Notes: generated by a model from the letters alone, not told the origin. Counted from the stretch's first letter, positions 1 through 7,710 are shown. The stretch: DNA of 32,005 nucleotides from an uncultured Paracoccaceae bacterium (GCA_947501025.1 CANMUM010000022.1:1-32005), one strand, 5' to 3'. Numbers and translations: made by a program.

Positions 1-132
1 GCCACTTGGCATTGGCAAATACGTCTTGCCTGCGCCCTTCACCTTTGCGTTACCCGCCACCGTGTCGCGCATTTGCGTCCACTGCCCCTCTATAAGAGGG
101 GTCAGCTCAGGGTGCTTTGTTTTAACTTGCAT
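1..132 (-). CDS. Phage portal protein, N-terminus only (DUF4055-like)
   Basis: An open frame starts at 132 and runs off the left edge, giving 44 residues. Its ATG overlaps the TGA of the large terminase gene by one base (TGATG). The start has an HPEL motif, then W-x-x-MRD, a basic stretch and the short segment YLPMPSG. This spacing matches my memory of the start of DUF4055 phage structural proteins, which act as portals in tailed phages. A portal directly downstream of terminase is the usual head-gene order. Only the first tenth or so is visible, so family membership rests on these motifs and position. Confidence 0.6.
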   Translation of the reverse strand, partial: MQVKTKHPELTPLIEGQWTQMRDTVAGNAKVKGAGKTYLPMPSG

Positions 133-1550
133 CAATATAAACCTGTAACTTGCCCCGTGGTAGCTGTTGGCGCTGGCTTTGTAGCCTCATTGAACGCCCT
201 CGAAGCAGCATCAACTTGATCATCATATTTTGAGGACGGGAACGTACATAACTCGTCGAGGAATTCTTCGTTCCATTCGCCTTCTAGAATTTCAACATTG
301 CCAACTTCTGCTTGTGCAGCGAGCGGCATTGCTCTTGTCTCCTTATCACCAGTCTCTGGTGACGATTTGGCAGTGTAACCCGCCAGTGACCGAACGATTG
401 ATTGCGCTTGATCTTTGCCAGCTTGCCCAGGGTCTTGCGGTATTGAAACAATACACTGTTGCCCATCTTGGCTTGCTGTGTTTGCTATCAATGAGCGCAC
501 GCCACCAGAAGAGAGCTGCTCCCTTGTGCAACCTGCTATAACAAAGCCGCCATCAGACTTTCGCCCAACCTTAACACCTGCCGTATAATCACCTGCGCCT
601 TGCGTGGCTCCCAGATCCCAACCGCGCACGAACCGCGTTCCGTTTGGTATTGCTTTAACTACCTGAAACCATGCTCGCTTAAACATGGCACCTTCACGTG
701 CCACAGGTCGTTGCTGGAACTGCCCTGCGACCGCATATGAACCCATTGCCCTCTCATCACGATCAACAACTGCCTCAGGGAACCGCTGAGGAAACATAAG
801 CTCACCCTCAACAGTTCTTGGATCTGTCCATCCAATATTTGTTGAGCAAGCCCTATCAGTTTCAAACCGCATTGGGATACAAAGATGCTCATAGCCCTGC
901 TCAAGTGCAATCGCAGAAATATCACTTTCATGAAGTCTTTGCATAATGATCACAATTGCAGAGTGCTTATTGTTTACACGAGACGGCAAAGCTTCCTTGA
1001 ATGTTGTAATTGCTGCCTTTAGCTTTATTTGACTATTTGCATCATCAACACTGTGCGGATCATCAATAATAACCCGGTCACCACGAGAACCTGTCATGGA
1101 TGTGAAGGCCATTGCTTCACGAAAGCCCGTTGAAGCGTTCTCAAATTTTGTTTTTGCGTTCTGATCGCTTGTTAAAGAAACTGGCCAGAAAGATTGATAC
1201 CACTCGCTCTCGATTAAACGGCGACACTTCATGTTGTCACGTACAGCTAAATCTTGCTTGTGGGCCGTTGATAAAAATCTAATCTCTGGACGTTTAACCC
1301 ACTCCCATGCAGGCCAGATAACCCCCGTTAACAGTGACTTCATTGAACCTGGGGGGACATTCATCAATAAGCGCTTTATTCGCCCATCTGATACCGCCTC
1401 AAGGTGTTCGCATATCGCGTCAAGCGCCCAGCCCCATTCTAATTTAGTTGCCGGCTCTAATACATGCCATGATGCCTTTGCAAATTCGGCAAGGGATCTC
1501 TGATATAGTTCGCGCTCAACATTAAATATATCAATCGGACTCAGTTTCAT
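132..1550 (-). CDS. Phage terminase large subunit (ATPase/nuclease)
   Basis: 472 residues, normal for TerL. This is the motor that pumps DNA into the prohead and cuts the concatemer. The N-terminal ATPase has a Walker A-like PPGSMKS (residues 66-72) and a Walker B RVIIDDPH (159-166). The C-terminal nuclease domain has RGWDLGAT with the likely metal ligand D312, a second conserved segment near 371-383, and KYDDQVDA (441-448) with the closing acidic residues. Its start overlaps the end of the small subunit gene by 20 bases and its stop overlaps the portal start, so it is translated as part of a packaging operon. All expected motifs are intact. Confidence 0.95.
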   Translation of the reverse strand: MKLSPIDIFNVERELYQRSLAEFAKASWHVLEPATKLEWGWALDAICEHLEAVSDGRIKRLLMNVPPGSMKSLLTGVIWPAWEWVKRPEIRFLSTAHKQDLAVRDNMKCRRLIESEWYQSFWPVSLTSDQNAKTKFENASTGFREAMAFTSMTGSRGDRVIIDDPHSVDDANSQIKLKAAITTFKEALPSRVNNKHSAIVIIMQRLHESDISAIALEQGYEHLCIPMRFETDRACSTNIGWTDPRTVEGELMFPQRFPEAVVDRDERAMGSYAVAGQFQQRPVAREGAMFKRAWFQVVKAIPNGTRFVRGWDLGATQGAGDYTAGVKVGRKSDGGFVIAGCTREQLSSGGVRSLIANTASQDGQQCIVSIPQDPGQAGKDQAQSIVRSLAGYTAKSSPETGDKETRAMPLAAQAEVGNVEILEGEWNEEFLDELCTFPSSKYDDQVDAASRAFNEATKPAPTATTGQVTGLY

Positions 1551-2022
1551 TTGATTGTGCGTCCTTTAGCCCCTTGATCTCTTTAAGGGCCTCAACTGAC
1601 AACTTTGAAACATCTAATCCCTCTTGGGGCGTCATAGACCCATCACTTGATTGATGATCAATTGTTTTTGCTTCGCCATATTTGCGCGGGTTCATCTTTG
1701 CCAATGCCCACTTACGAGTATCTATTCGCAACTTTGATCGTTGGATATTTTCCTGATGAAGCGCACCATCGCCCATAAAATCATTAGTAGAATCGTCTGC
1801 TATTTCGAAGATTTCATCAAATACAAGGTCGGCTCGCTCACTTGTCGCACGCGCGTACATGTCCGAAAATTCTTTATGCTCAGAGAACCATAGATAAACA
1901 GTTGACCGTGCAGGCATATCTTCACTTACGCAAATCGCCTTAAGTGTATGACCATCGGCAATCTTTTCTGCTATGGCTTTAGCAATCTCCAAAGTATATT
2001 TAGTTGGTCGACCTGTTCTCAT
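1531..2022 (-). CDS. Phage terminase small subunit
   Basis: 163 residues from the ATG at 2022. This protein recognises phage DNA and recruits the large subunit. Residues 1-60 (RTGRPTKY, then a helix-turn-helix ending in RSTVYLWFSEHKEF) form the DNA-binding part typical of Terminase_5/phage small terminases. The middle is helical and charged, and the segment RKWALAKMNPRKYG is a common small-terminase signature. A longer frame starts at 2058, but the ATG at 2022 begins exactly at the conserved RTGRPTKY; a GAGGA sequence lies about 12 bases upstream, rather far away. It overlaps the large subunit gene by 20 bases. Confidence 0.88.
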   Translation of the reverse strand: MRTGRPTKYTLEIAKAIAEKIADGHTLKAICVSEDMPARSTVYLWFSEHKEFSDMYARATSERADLVFDEIFEIADDSTNDFMGDGALHQENIQRSKLRIDTRKWALAKMNPRKYGEAKTIDHQSSDGSMTPQEGLDVSKLSVEALKEIKGLKDAQSNETESD

Positions 2023-2160
2023 TGTCAGATATGTCTTCCTCAAATAACAAAAACCCACAACCGTTAGGACATGGGCTATCTACACATCATGTGTGCAGGC
2101 GGTATAACTTTAAGTCGGAAAAACCGATTGTATATTTTTTACCCTCAAAGCTAATATTTG
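2023..2160. promoter_or_regulatory. Gap before terminase genes: possible packaging/control site
   Basis: This is the only sizeable non-coding gap in the left arm between 132 and about 9.2 kb. It holds a perfect 13-base palindrome, ACACATCATGTGT (2082-2094). On the minus strand an imperfect CCCAT/GTGGG stem followed by TTTTTG (2048-2075) could be a weak terminator. A small AGTCGG/CCGATT hairpin lies near 2111-2130. Packaging sites of tailed phages commonly lie beside the small terminase gene, so a cos or pac element here is a reasonable inference, but nothing visible proves it. Confidence 0.3.
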
Positions 2161-2685
2161 TCAAACTTTCTCCATTTCATAAATTAGGTCGCGCGCATTG
2201 CCTCTTTGTTGACGCGGTATGTACACTGAGCGTAATCCATATGCGTCTGCTATGGCATTAGCAATAACTCGACAATATGGCTCAAAATCATTGTATATAC
2301 TCGTTACGGTAGGCCTACCTCCACCAACTGATGCAACGAATATCTCATGTGTTTTCATAGTATCTGAAAATACTATAGATTCTGCCACTTTGATGGGTGA
2401 AGCTATCTTGGCAGGTGAGCCTTTACGCCCTTTGGTAATTGGTAGCGATGGCAGTGCTTTCAAAGCTTTTTTAGCGTTTTTAAATCCTGCGTCCAAATCT
2501 AACACAAGATCCATTGCGTTTCCCCCCTTTGCGGAGCTATCCACCCTTTCTTTGTCGAATTGCATCATGGCAATGCCCATTTGGGCGCGTCGCCATAAAT
2601 TTGCGTCTAAACCCGCAGAGTACAATAACATACCATCCATCATGCGACTATTAAGAAAAACCGTTCTTGCCTTGCCTTTGCTCAC
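2161..2685 (-). CDS. Conserved phage protein of unknown function
   Basis: 174 residues from a GTG start at 2685, whose GTGA overlaps the stop of the upstream gene; an AGAGGTGA ribosome site precedes it. I do not recognise the family. The protein is mixed helical with a glycine-rich segment ASVGGGRPTVTSIYNDFE near residue 117 and a conserved-looking C-terminus (YGLRSVYIPRQQRGNARDLIYE). No signal peptide or membrane segment is visible. Its place just upstream of the terminase genes and its coupling suggest a late or packaging-associated role, but that is only positional inference. Confidence 0.6.
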   Translation of the reverse strand: MSKGKARTVFLNSRMMDGMLLYSAGLDANLWRRAQMGIAMMQFDKERVDSSAKGGNAMDLVLDLDAGFKNAKKALKALPSLPITKGRKGSPAKIASPIKVAESIVFSDTMKTHEIFVASVGGGRPTVTSIYNDFEPYCRVIANAIADAYGLRSVYIPRQQRGNARDLIYEMEKV

Positions 2686-2927
2686 ATCTCACCTCTCATA
2701 AATTGGAGTTCTTTTTTTATCGTTTTTGTATGGTTGTTATGTAATGCCTCAACTGCTTTACGATCCCCATCACTTAACTTACTTGGCGCAAATATAATTA
2801 ATGATGGATTTTGGTTATTCCGTGCCTGACTTATCATTTTAAGGAAACTTGCTAAGCTATCAGAATTATGCGTTCCTGAAGGTGTGTGGCGTTCCAATGA
2901 GCCTCTTATCCGTGGTTCACCCATCAT
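2682..2927 (-). CDS. Small phage protein, unknown
   Basis: 81 residues, with tandem ATG codons at 2927 behind a good GAGGTGAAGA ribosome site. The stop overlaps the GTG of the next gene by four bases, so the pair is translationally coupled. The sequence is polar and basic, with the stretch SLASFLKMISQARNNQNPSLIIF, and has no known motif, signal peptide or membrane segment. No family is recognised. Confidence 0.5.
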   Translation of the reverse strand: MMGEPRIRGSLERHTPSGTHNSDSLASFLKMISQARNNQNPSLIIFAPSKLSDGDRKAVEALHNNHTKTIKKELQFMRGEM

Positions 2928-2952
2928 TCTTCACCTCTTGATTTTTTCATTT

Positions 2953-3192
2953 TCATGACAAGATACCCTGTTTTGGATAACCATTTTCTAAGAAATCCTC
3001 GTAAGTTTGAAATATGGGGGGGCGGTCAATCTTATATCCATTACGTTTAGCCCATGCATTAAATTTAGGGGGTATCTCACTAGGTTTAGTTCCGCTGAAG
3101 TCAACCCTTCCTTTGCGACCCCCAGATATATAATGAACAACGAAATACCCTAAACTACGTTCATTTCTTTCGGATAGAACAATCACTACCAT
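2953..3192 (-). CDS. Small phage protein, unknown
   Basis: 79 residues, starting at 3192 inside the end of the preceding winged-helix gene (7-base overlap). The N-terminus looks like beta strands (MVVIVLSERN, YFVVHYISGG) followed by a basic segment and FNAWAKRNGYKID. No family is recognised. Its overlap with the upstream gene supports translation as part of the minus-strand operon. Confidence 0.5.
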   Translation of the reverse strand: MVVIVLSERNERSLGYFVVHYISGGRKGRVDFSGTKPSEIPPKFNAWAKRNGYKIDRPPIFQTYEDFLENGYPKQGILS

Positions 3193-3608
3193 GACCCCGC
3201 TGGAAGTCCGCCACCATTTGAGATGTGATCAATAGGGAGACAGCGCCCCGCTTGGATTGGCTTGCCATCCTTGAACATATCGCGCTTCCAAGCTGGTATT
3301 TCATGCTCGTTAGTTTCAAAATCGGGGTTAGCAACGATTGAAATCTTGTTGACCCTTTTGTGAATACCAACTGGAGCTTCAAGCGTTGCTTTTGCTTCTT
3401 TCTCAAACGGCTTTAGAGAATACAAATATGACTTATTTTTCGTTTTATACGTCGAACGATATATGTCCCCCTTCTTGGCCATACTTGTCATTATTGAAGG
3501 GACTGTTGATTTGTTTGCACCGATATAGTTTGTAGCTATTGATGAGGTTATTGGCTCATCATGCGCCTCAAGTGCCTCTAGTATCTTCTCGCGTACTGTT
3601 TTGCTCAT
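3186..3608 (-). CDS. Winged-helix DNA-binding protein
   Basis: 140 residues. The first 70 look like a winged helix: VREKILEALEAHDEPITSS, then NKSTVPSIMTSMAKKGDIYR as the recognition helix and wing, ending in a strand pair (KSYLYSL). The rest is basic with no known fold. It could regulate phage genes or act in replication or packaging. The start forms a TAATG overlap with the upstream methyltransferase gene and is preceded by AAGGAGGCAAGC, an excellent ribosome site encoded in the last codons of that gene. Confidence 0.6.
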   Translation of the reverse strand: MSKTVREKILEALEAHDEPITSSIATNYIGANKSTVPSIMTSMAKKGDIYRSTYKTKNKSYLYSLKPFEKEAKATLEAPVGIHKRVNKISIVANPDFETNEHEIPAWKRDMFKDGKPIQAGRCLPIDHISNGGGLPAGSW

Positions 3609-3635
3609 TAGCTTGCCTCCTTGGTGTGAAATTCG
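3606..3635. repeat. 30-base direct repeat, copy 1 (end of methyltransferase gene)
   Basis: Bases 3610-3635 are identical to 4928-4953, and the match extends to 3606/4924 with one mismatch. Both copies encode the C-terminal EFHTKEAS, a stop, and the ribosome site plus start of the next frame. This looks like a duplication of the methyltransferase gene end. Confidence 0.8.
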
Positions 3636-4381
3636 GTAGCGCCAGTGTGGTTGATGTCGAATAGGCTTGGAGATGCAGTTTCATCATCCATGCGCTTTTG
3701 AGCGGCCTTAAAATATGTTTCATCAATCTCAAAACCTGCACTATTTATGCCAAGGCGTTTGCAAGCTGCCATTGTTGAACCCGACCCAATGAATGGGTCT
3801 ATGACAAAACTATCCCGATCAATCATTTCAGACATAACTGACTCAATAAATTGAACTGGCTTTTCAGTGGGGTGACCATAAAGCTTCTTGTTTTTAGCTG
3901 TCAGCATTAGTGGGCTTTGCTCTGGGACTGTGAAAATGTTATCCGTTCCGCAATTATTCCAGTTACGGGTTTTTCCTTTGAACATATACAAAGCAAGCTC
4001 AGTTTTATTCATACCATTTCGCGCAGGAGTCACCGTAACTTTATTCCATATTATGTGTCTATGATGGCGGAAACCAACTGCTTCAAAGGCATTTTGTGCT
4101 TTGTTGATATTCTTATCATTAGCCATAATCACAGCTTCACCATTTTCTTTTAATAAATCCCAACAAAGCTGTGCAATTTCATCCCATGTTGGAACGCTGT
4201 CAAAAAGCTTGCCATCATTTTTATAAACAGCATCCCTAGAAAACATACCTCCCATTTCATTTGTGGTATTGCCCCCCTTTTCAATAAGGTATGGCGGATC
4301 TGAGAAAATCAAATCTGCTTTCCGAGTGAAGTAGCTTAAAAGCTCAAATGCATTGCCGTGAATTAGCTTCTGTTTAGCCAT
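3608..4381 (-). CDS. DNA N4-cytosine/N6-adenine methyltransferase
   Basis: 257 residues. The enzyme transfers a methyl group from S-adenosylmethionine to an exocyclic amine in DNA. The catalytic DPPY motif lies at residues 28-31 and the SAM-binding DPFIGSGS at 195-202, the order of beta-type N4/N6 methyltransferases. HPTEKP (170-175) is a usual feature of the group. No restriction enzyme lies nearby, so it is an orphan phage enzyme, probably protecting DNA from host restriction or marking it for replication or packaging. Start and stop both overlap neighbouring frames (TAATG), with AAGGAGGCAAGC ahead of the start. Confidence 0.92.
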   Translation of the reverse strand: MAKQKLIHGNAFELLSYFTRKADLIFSDPPYLIEKGGNTTNEMGGMFSRDAVYKNDGKLFDSVPTWDEIAQLCWDLLKENGEAVIMANDKNINKAQNAFEAVGFRHHRHIIWNKVTVTPARNGMNKTELALYMFKGKTRNWNNCGTDNIFTVPEQSPLMLTAKNKKLYGHPTEKPVQFIESVMSEMIDRDSFVIDPFIGSGSTMAACKRLGINSAGFEIDETYFKAAQKRMDDETASPSLFDINHTGATEFHTKEAS

Positions 4382-4395
4382 TAGCTTGCCTCCTT
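4376..4395. repeat. 20-base repeat flanking brnTA module 1 (left copy)
   Basis: Bases 4376-4395 match 4921-4940 at 19 of 20 positions. Both carry a ribosome site plus start codon on the minus strand. The first BrnT/BrnA module sits between the copies, as if inserted by recombination between duplicated gene junctions. Confidence 0.7.
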
Positions 4396-4408
4396 TGCAA
4401 AATACTTA

Positions 4409-4437
4409 TTGACATCACTATTAAAAGTGTGTATATT
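4409..4437 (+). promoter_or_regulatory. Promoter of brnTA module 1
   Basis: TTGACA (4409-4414), a 17-base spacer, then TATATT (4432-4437): close to a consensus sigma-70 promoter. Transcription would start about at the ATG at 4444, so the brnT message is probably leaderless. No ribosome site precedes that ATG. Confidence 0.75.
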
Positions 4438-4443
4438 AATTAT

Positions 4444-4707
4444 ATGAAATATGAATGGGATAAAAACAAAAGAGACGAAACACTTGAGGCGCGCGGCCTT
4501 GATTTTGCAAGCGTTGAGTTTCTTGATTGGGATACAGCATTGACCATTGAGGATACTCGCCAAGTTTACCCAGAAACTCGCTTCGTTACCTTTGGGGTAA
4601 TTGATGGTACACTTTGTGTTGTTGCTTGGTGTTATCGTGGAGACAACATTCGAATTATCAGCCTGAGAAAAGCAAACAAACGTGAAAGGAAAAGCTATGA
4701 CAGTTAA
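4444..4707 (+). CDS. brnT: BrnT-family ribonuclease toxin (module 1)
   Basis: 87 residues. BrnT is the RelE-fold ribonuclease of type II BrnT/BrnA toxin-antitoxin modules and slows growth by cutting mRNA. Family marks are the start MKYEWDKNK, the middle EDTRQVYPETRFVTFGVIDG and the C-terminal IRIISLRKANKRERKSY, which carries the basic active-site residues. I chose the ATG at 4444 because the family begins with MKYEW; the upstream GTG at 4429 lies in the promoter. The gene overlaps brnA by 11 bases and runs opposite to the surrounding phage operon, so it is an inserted cargo module with its own promoter. Confidence 0.9.
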   Translation: MKYEWDKNKRDETLEARGLDFASVEFLDWDTALTIEDTRQVYPETRFVTFGVIDGTLCVVAWCYRGDNIRIISLRKANKRERKSYDS

Positions 4708-4918
4708 GCCATATATTGGAGATGACGGAGAAGTTAGAGAGCTTGATGAAAACTTCTTTGCAACCGCAAAGCGTGGTCGACCACCTATGCCAACCGCTGA
4801 AAAGAAAGTCCGCACCAATGTAATGATTGCACCTGAAATTTTATCAAAAGCAAAGGAGCGCGGATTAAACCTGTCTGCAACAATAGATAAGCTGCTCAGG
4901 GACGAGCTTTCACTGTAG
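4697..4918 (+). CDS. brnA: BrnA-family antitoxin (module 1)
   Basis: 73 residues. BrnA binds and neutralises BrnT and represses the shared promoter. The N-terminal half is acidic (IGDDGEVRELDENFF), the part that wraps the toxin. The C-terminal half is a ribbon-helix-helix DNA-binding unit (VRTNVMIAPEILSKAKE, then LSATIDKLLRDEL). The ATG at 4697 overlaps brnT by 11 bases, with AAAGGA upstream. The other module has the same overlap. The stop at 4918 is only a few bases from the minus-strand gene junction. Confidence 0.88.
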   Translation: MTVKPYIGDDGEVRELDENFFATAKRGRPPMPTAEKKVRTNVMIAPEILSKAKERGLNLSATIDKLLRDELSL

Positions 4919-4920
4919 GA

Positions 4921-4953
4921 AGCCATCAGCTTGCCTCCTTGGTGTGAAATTCG
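4921..4953. repeat. Repeat copies right of brnTA module 1
   Basis: This stretch holds the second copy of the 30-base repeat (partner 3606-3635) and of the 20-base repeat (partner 4376-4395). It encodes the end of the 18-residue mini-frame and the ribosome site with start of the antisense frame. Confidence 0.75.
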
Positions 4954-4982
4954 TTTTTAATTCTGTCCATGAAAATCTCCAT
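4926..4982 (-). other. 18-codon mini-frame between dcm and the brnTA insertion
   Basis: An ATG at 4982 overlaps the stop of the cytosine methyltransferase gene (TGATG) and opens 18 codons. They end in EFHTKEAS, the same C-terminus as the N4/N6 methyltransferase, and the stop again forms TGATG. It is most simply a duplicated scrap of the methyltransferase gene end that still links the operon by translational coupling. Too short to assign a function. Confidence 0.4.
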
Positions 4983-6157
4983 CACGCGGCCATTAACATG
5001 GTTAATTCCATTCTTGCGCCTTCAAGAATGTGAGTGATCACATCAACTGTCCAACCATTTCCAAGCATCTTATAGCGCTGCGAATTTGAAACGCCGTCCG
5101 TGTAATTGTCTGGAACGGTTTGCAGTCTCTCGCACTCAATTGGCGTTAGCTTTCGAATATACCCCTCGATTAGTACTCCATGATGAAAACCTTGTGTAAG
5201 GGTGTAGAACTTTCGACCATCAGAAAATCTTTGGCCATTCATATTTTTCTTTACAATTTCGGGTGTTATGCAGCCAAATAAGTATTGACCCATCTTCACA
5301 GCGCCGCCGCCATCGGAACCGCAAAGTGTCACTGACTTACCATGGATATAGTAAACGCGAGCGCCTTGACTGTCATTTTTGAAATAGCCAACTTTTCCAC
5401 GCTCGACTTCTTTGTCTAGAATTTTCAAAGTCTTGTCGAAAGGGACGATATATTCGGCAAGATTGACCGATATTTTTTGTCCTTCGCCTTTGTTTGTTGT
5501 GAGCGCTGTTGACTTAGGATTGTTTACGCTTCGAACAACACCATTCATGCCTTTTTTGCTTGGATTTACATTGAAATTTGGGGTTATAATTTTAACGTCA
5601 TCTAAATAATTCAGATCATCAACGGCTTCATGCACAATGTCTTTAAGCATAATACCCTTATCGACTGGCATCATAAGAGTTTTAATATTCGTCCAATAAT
5701 ACCGATCACGATTTTGCGCAGAAACAAGATTGCTATTTATCCGCAGCGGCTGAACATTCATAAAGTCGCTTATGACGTCCATATGCTCTTTTTTCATGCG
5801 AACATTTTCAAGCAAGAATTTCACATTAGGGTTTTTTTGCTTGATATGGCTTAGAATATCCACAAACACAAAGAAAAGCTTTGATCGCGGGTCGTCAAAA
5901 GCAAGCTGTTTCCCTGCAAAGCTGAATCCCTGGCAAGGTGAACCGCCCATAACAAGATTAATACTTGACCAATCTATATCCCAATCGCGCCAATCAGTAA
6001 CATCTCCAAGGTGTTCTGTGTCAGGATAGTTCTTTTTTGCAATCTGGATTGAGTATTTGTCTATCTCGCTAGCATAATATTTATTTGGCTTTATGCCCAT
6101 GCGATCAAGAGCAATCTGTCCACAACTCATTCCATCAAACAATGATAATACGTTCAT
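4982..6157 (-). CDS. dcm: DNA (cytosine-5)-methyltransferase
   Basis: 391 residues. The enzyme methylates carbon 5 of cytosine in DNA. Motifs run in the normal order: SAM-binding LSLFDGMSCGQIAL (4-17), catalytic GGSPCQGFSF with C75, ENV (117-119), QNRDRYYW (148-155), a target-recognition region, and the C-terminal MLGNGWTVDVI motif X. It resembles phage-borne orphan Dcm-like enzymes. No cognate nuclease is nearby, so protection from host restriction is likely. TGATG overlaps occur at both ends, with AAGGAGGTAAGC before the start. Confidence 0.93.
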   Translation of the reverse strand: MNVLSLFDGMSCGQIALDRMGIKPNKYYASEIDKYSIQIAKKNYPDTEHLGDVTDWRDWDIDWSSINLVMGGSPCQGFSFAGKQLAFDDPRSKLFFVFVDILSHIKQKNPNVKFLLENVRMKKEHMDVISDFMNVQPLRINSNLVSAQNRDRYYWTNIKTLMMPVDKGIMLKDIVHEAVDDLNYLDDVKIITPNFNVNPSKKGMNGVVRSVNNPKSTALTTNKGEGQKISVNLAEYIVPFDKTLKILDKEVERGKVGYFKNDSQGARVYYIHGKSVTLCGSDGGGAVKMGQYLFGCITPEIVKKNMNGQRFSDGRKFYTLTQGFHHGVLIEGYIRKLTPIECERLQTVPDNYTDGVSNSQRYKMLGNGWTVDVITHILEGARMELTMLMAA

Positions 6158-6741
6158 CAGCTTACCTCCTTTGCTGCTTGGATTTGGAGCGTTTGTGTAT
6201 ATCCTGCCTCCTCACGGATTTCCTGAACTCGATCTTGTGTGTAACTTGGCAGGGATCGCTTGCAGTTTGCTATCGTTTCAAAATCAATTGCGTTTACTGC
6301 CAACGCTAGAAATAGATCTCCATCGCTAATGAATGTTGGGAGATTGCCCCCCGTCGCATGATGAACAACCATATCAATTCGGCGCTCTTTGTTTGTCTTC
6401 GCCTTGGCATCGTCAATTTTCTTCTGAATGCGTGAGCGAATATCGAATGGGCTTGGCGCTTGCGGGTTCCCTCTTTCGCTTAATCGCGGCGTTTTTGAGT
6501 ATTCATCAAAACCAAATCGTACCGCCTCTATGGGGTATTCTTCCAGAAGATTTGCAAACTCTACCAGAACACTATCGGTTTCATCCTCGCCGCCATTGTC
6601 AAAGTATTTCATGCTTACAAAATGACGCTTACCCTTGGATATAATTAAAGATCGGTGCATTTTTTGTGCATCCGTCATAATCGGCTCATCAGAAAATATC
6701 TCGCTACCTAATTTTGGCGCTATAAGCTTTTGAATATTCAT
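6157..6741 (-). CDS. Phage replication-region protein, unknown
   Basis: 194 residues from the ATG at 6741, which overlaps the stop of the DUF1376 gene (TAATG) and has GCGGAG upstream. A longer frame exists but would run deep into that gene. I do not recognise the family. Visible features are a beta-rich start (RSLIISKGKRHFVSMKYFD), an acidic middle (NGGEDETDSVLVEFANLLEEY) and a conserved-looking IEAVRFGFDEYSKTPR. It follows the replication initiator, so a loader or single-strand-binding role is possible but unproven. Confidence 0.6.
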   Translation of the reverse strand: MNIQKLIAPKLGSEIFSDEPIMTDAQKMHRSLIISKGKRHFVSMKYFDNGGEDETDSVLVEFANLLEEYPIEAVRFGFDEYSKTPRLSERGNPQAPSPFDIRSRIQKKIDDAKAKTNKERRIDMVVHHATGGNLPTFISDGDLFLALAVNAIDFETIANCKRSLPSYTQDRVQEIREEAGYTQTLQIQAAKEVS

Positions 6742-7514
6742 TATCTTTGCTCCGCTAGTTTTTTGATTCTCTCCATGCTGACATTTGCGACACCGCCATT
6801 GGGTGAAGGTGTAGTTTTTTGCTTTGGAATAGTTGGCGACAGTTTCAGAGACTTGCGCCCTGCAAATTCTTGGATTGGCTGTGAATAATAACTCATTGCG
6901 CGCGGTGTTGCTTTGCCTTGCATTAAGCACCGATCCGCTATCCCTGAGACAATCTTAAGAATTTCATCAATCGTAACATCAAGATCAGATATCCACCTAT
7001 CAACCAAATCACCTTGAGAAATCTGAGAAATATCAACCCCGATAACTTGAGCTACCTTTTCCAAATTTGTGTCATTTTTTCTCGCGCCTAGTAGAGTAGT
7101 ATTATCTGTATCTGTATCTACTTCTTCTTGGTTGAGCATTTGTTCAACATATGTTGACCGCTGCCCTTGTTTTTGTTGCCTTTTTTCGGAACTTTTTAAA
7201 CCTGCCTTGGATAGCTTTTTCAACTTGTCCGCACGATCCGAAATTTCTTTTTCGGCGCGACTGTTTTTGACCATACCATCTTCAACTGAAATTTTACCCA
7301 ACTCTACAAGCTGATCAAATGTTTTTTGAAAAGAAGTCGGGCGCATATTACAGTATGTTGCGAGCTTCAATTGATGGTATTCAATATCGCTTGCCTCTTC
7401 ATACATCTTACATAAGAGCATTGTATAAAGCCCCACCTGTTGCGGGGTTAGCCCCCGCACACCATTCATGAAATCCGATGGATATAATTTGAACCACGGT
7501 GAATCTTTACTCAC
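6741..7514 (-). CDS. DUF1376 (YdaU-type) phage replication protein
   Basis: 257 residues from a GTG at 7514 with AGGAGGTAAGC ideally placed upstream; a longer frame to 7613 would cover two small upstream frames. The N-terminus (SPWFKLYPSDFMNGVRGL, then LTPQQVGLYTMLLCKMYE) is the DUF1376 signature found in phage replication-module proteins, with a winged-helix fold. It is followed by a basic linker (SKAGLKSSEKRQQKQ) and a helical C-terminus (VIGVDISQISQGDLVDRWI). It probably binds the phage origin and recruits host replication proteins. Neighbours fit a replication block. Confidence 0.8.
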   Translation of the reverse strand: MSKDSPWFKLYPSDFMNGVRGLTPQQVGLYTMLLCKMYEEASDIEYHQLKLATYCNMRPTSFQKTFDQLVELGKISVEDGMVKNSRAEKEISDRADKLKKLSKAGLKSSEKRQQKQGQRSTYVEQMLNQEEVDTDTDNTTLLGARKNDTNLEKVAQVIGVDISQISQGDLVDRWISDLDVTIDEILKIVSGIADRCLMQGKATPRAMSYYSQPIQEFAGRKSLKLSPTIPKQKTTPSPNGGVANVSMERIKKLAEQR

Positions 7515-7558
7515 GCGCTTACCTCCTGTTTTTGGATTAATTTCATTGCGAGGGTCAT
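7511..7558 (-). other. 15-codon coupling frame
   Basis: An ATG at 7558 overlaps the stop of the small zinc protein gene (ATGA). The 15-codon frame ends at a TGA overlapping the GTG of the DUF1376 gene, and it contains that gene's ribosome site. It may be a relay for translational coupling rather than a functional peptide. Confidence 0.3.
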
Positions 7559-7692
7559 AGCTTACCCTCTTTTCTATTCTTGCGCTCACTGCCCTCTTTA
7601 CGGCAGTTTCCACACGTCCAAAGCGTCTTGCCTAGGGCGCGAAAGCCGAATACGCCCCAAGGCTTATTGCATAAGTGACAAAGCGCTCTCAT
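7555..7692 (-). CDS. Small zinc-finger-like phage protein
   Basis: 45 residues: two CxxC pairs (CHLC at 5-8 and CGNC at 27-30) in a basic background, followed by RKEGSERKNRK. This spacing suggests a single zinc knuckle that could bind nucleic acid or a protein partner. AAGGGAGGTCAACGC lies just upstream of the ATG at 7692, and the stop overlaps the next frame by ATGA. It is short, but the ribosome site, coupling and paired cysteines make it credible. Confidence 0.55.
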   Translation of the reverse strand: MRALCHLCNKPWGVFGFRALGKTLWTCGNCRKEGSERKNRKEGKL

Positions 7693-7710
7693 GCGTTGAC
7701 CTCCCTTGTA

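Larger units (their letters stand above)
4381..4926 (-). other. Open antisense frame through brnTA module 1
   Basis: On the operon strand, an ATG at 4926 overlaps the preceding stop (TGATG) and opens a 181-codon frame without a stop through the whole BrnT/BrnA module. It ends in KEAS and a TAA that overlaps the methyltransferase ATG. The translated sequence is serine- and phenylalanine-rich and looks like the reverse of another gene, so it probably does not encode a functional protein. Its value may be to let ribosomes pass and keep downstream genes coupled. Confidence 0.4.

Noticed and set aside
2219-2701. Plus-strand frame of 160 codons
   Set aside because: Opposite the coupled minus-strand gene at 2161-2685, without a ribosome site.
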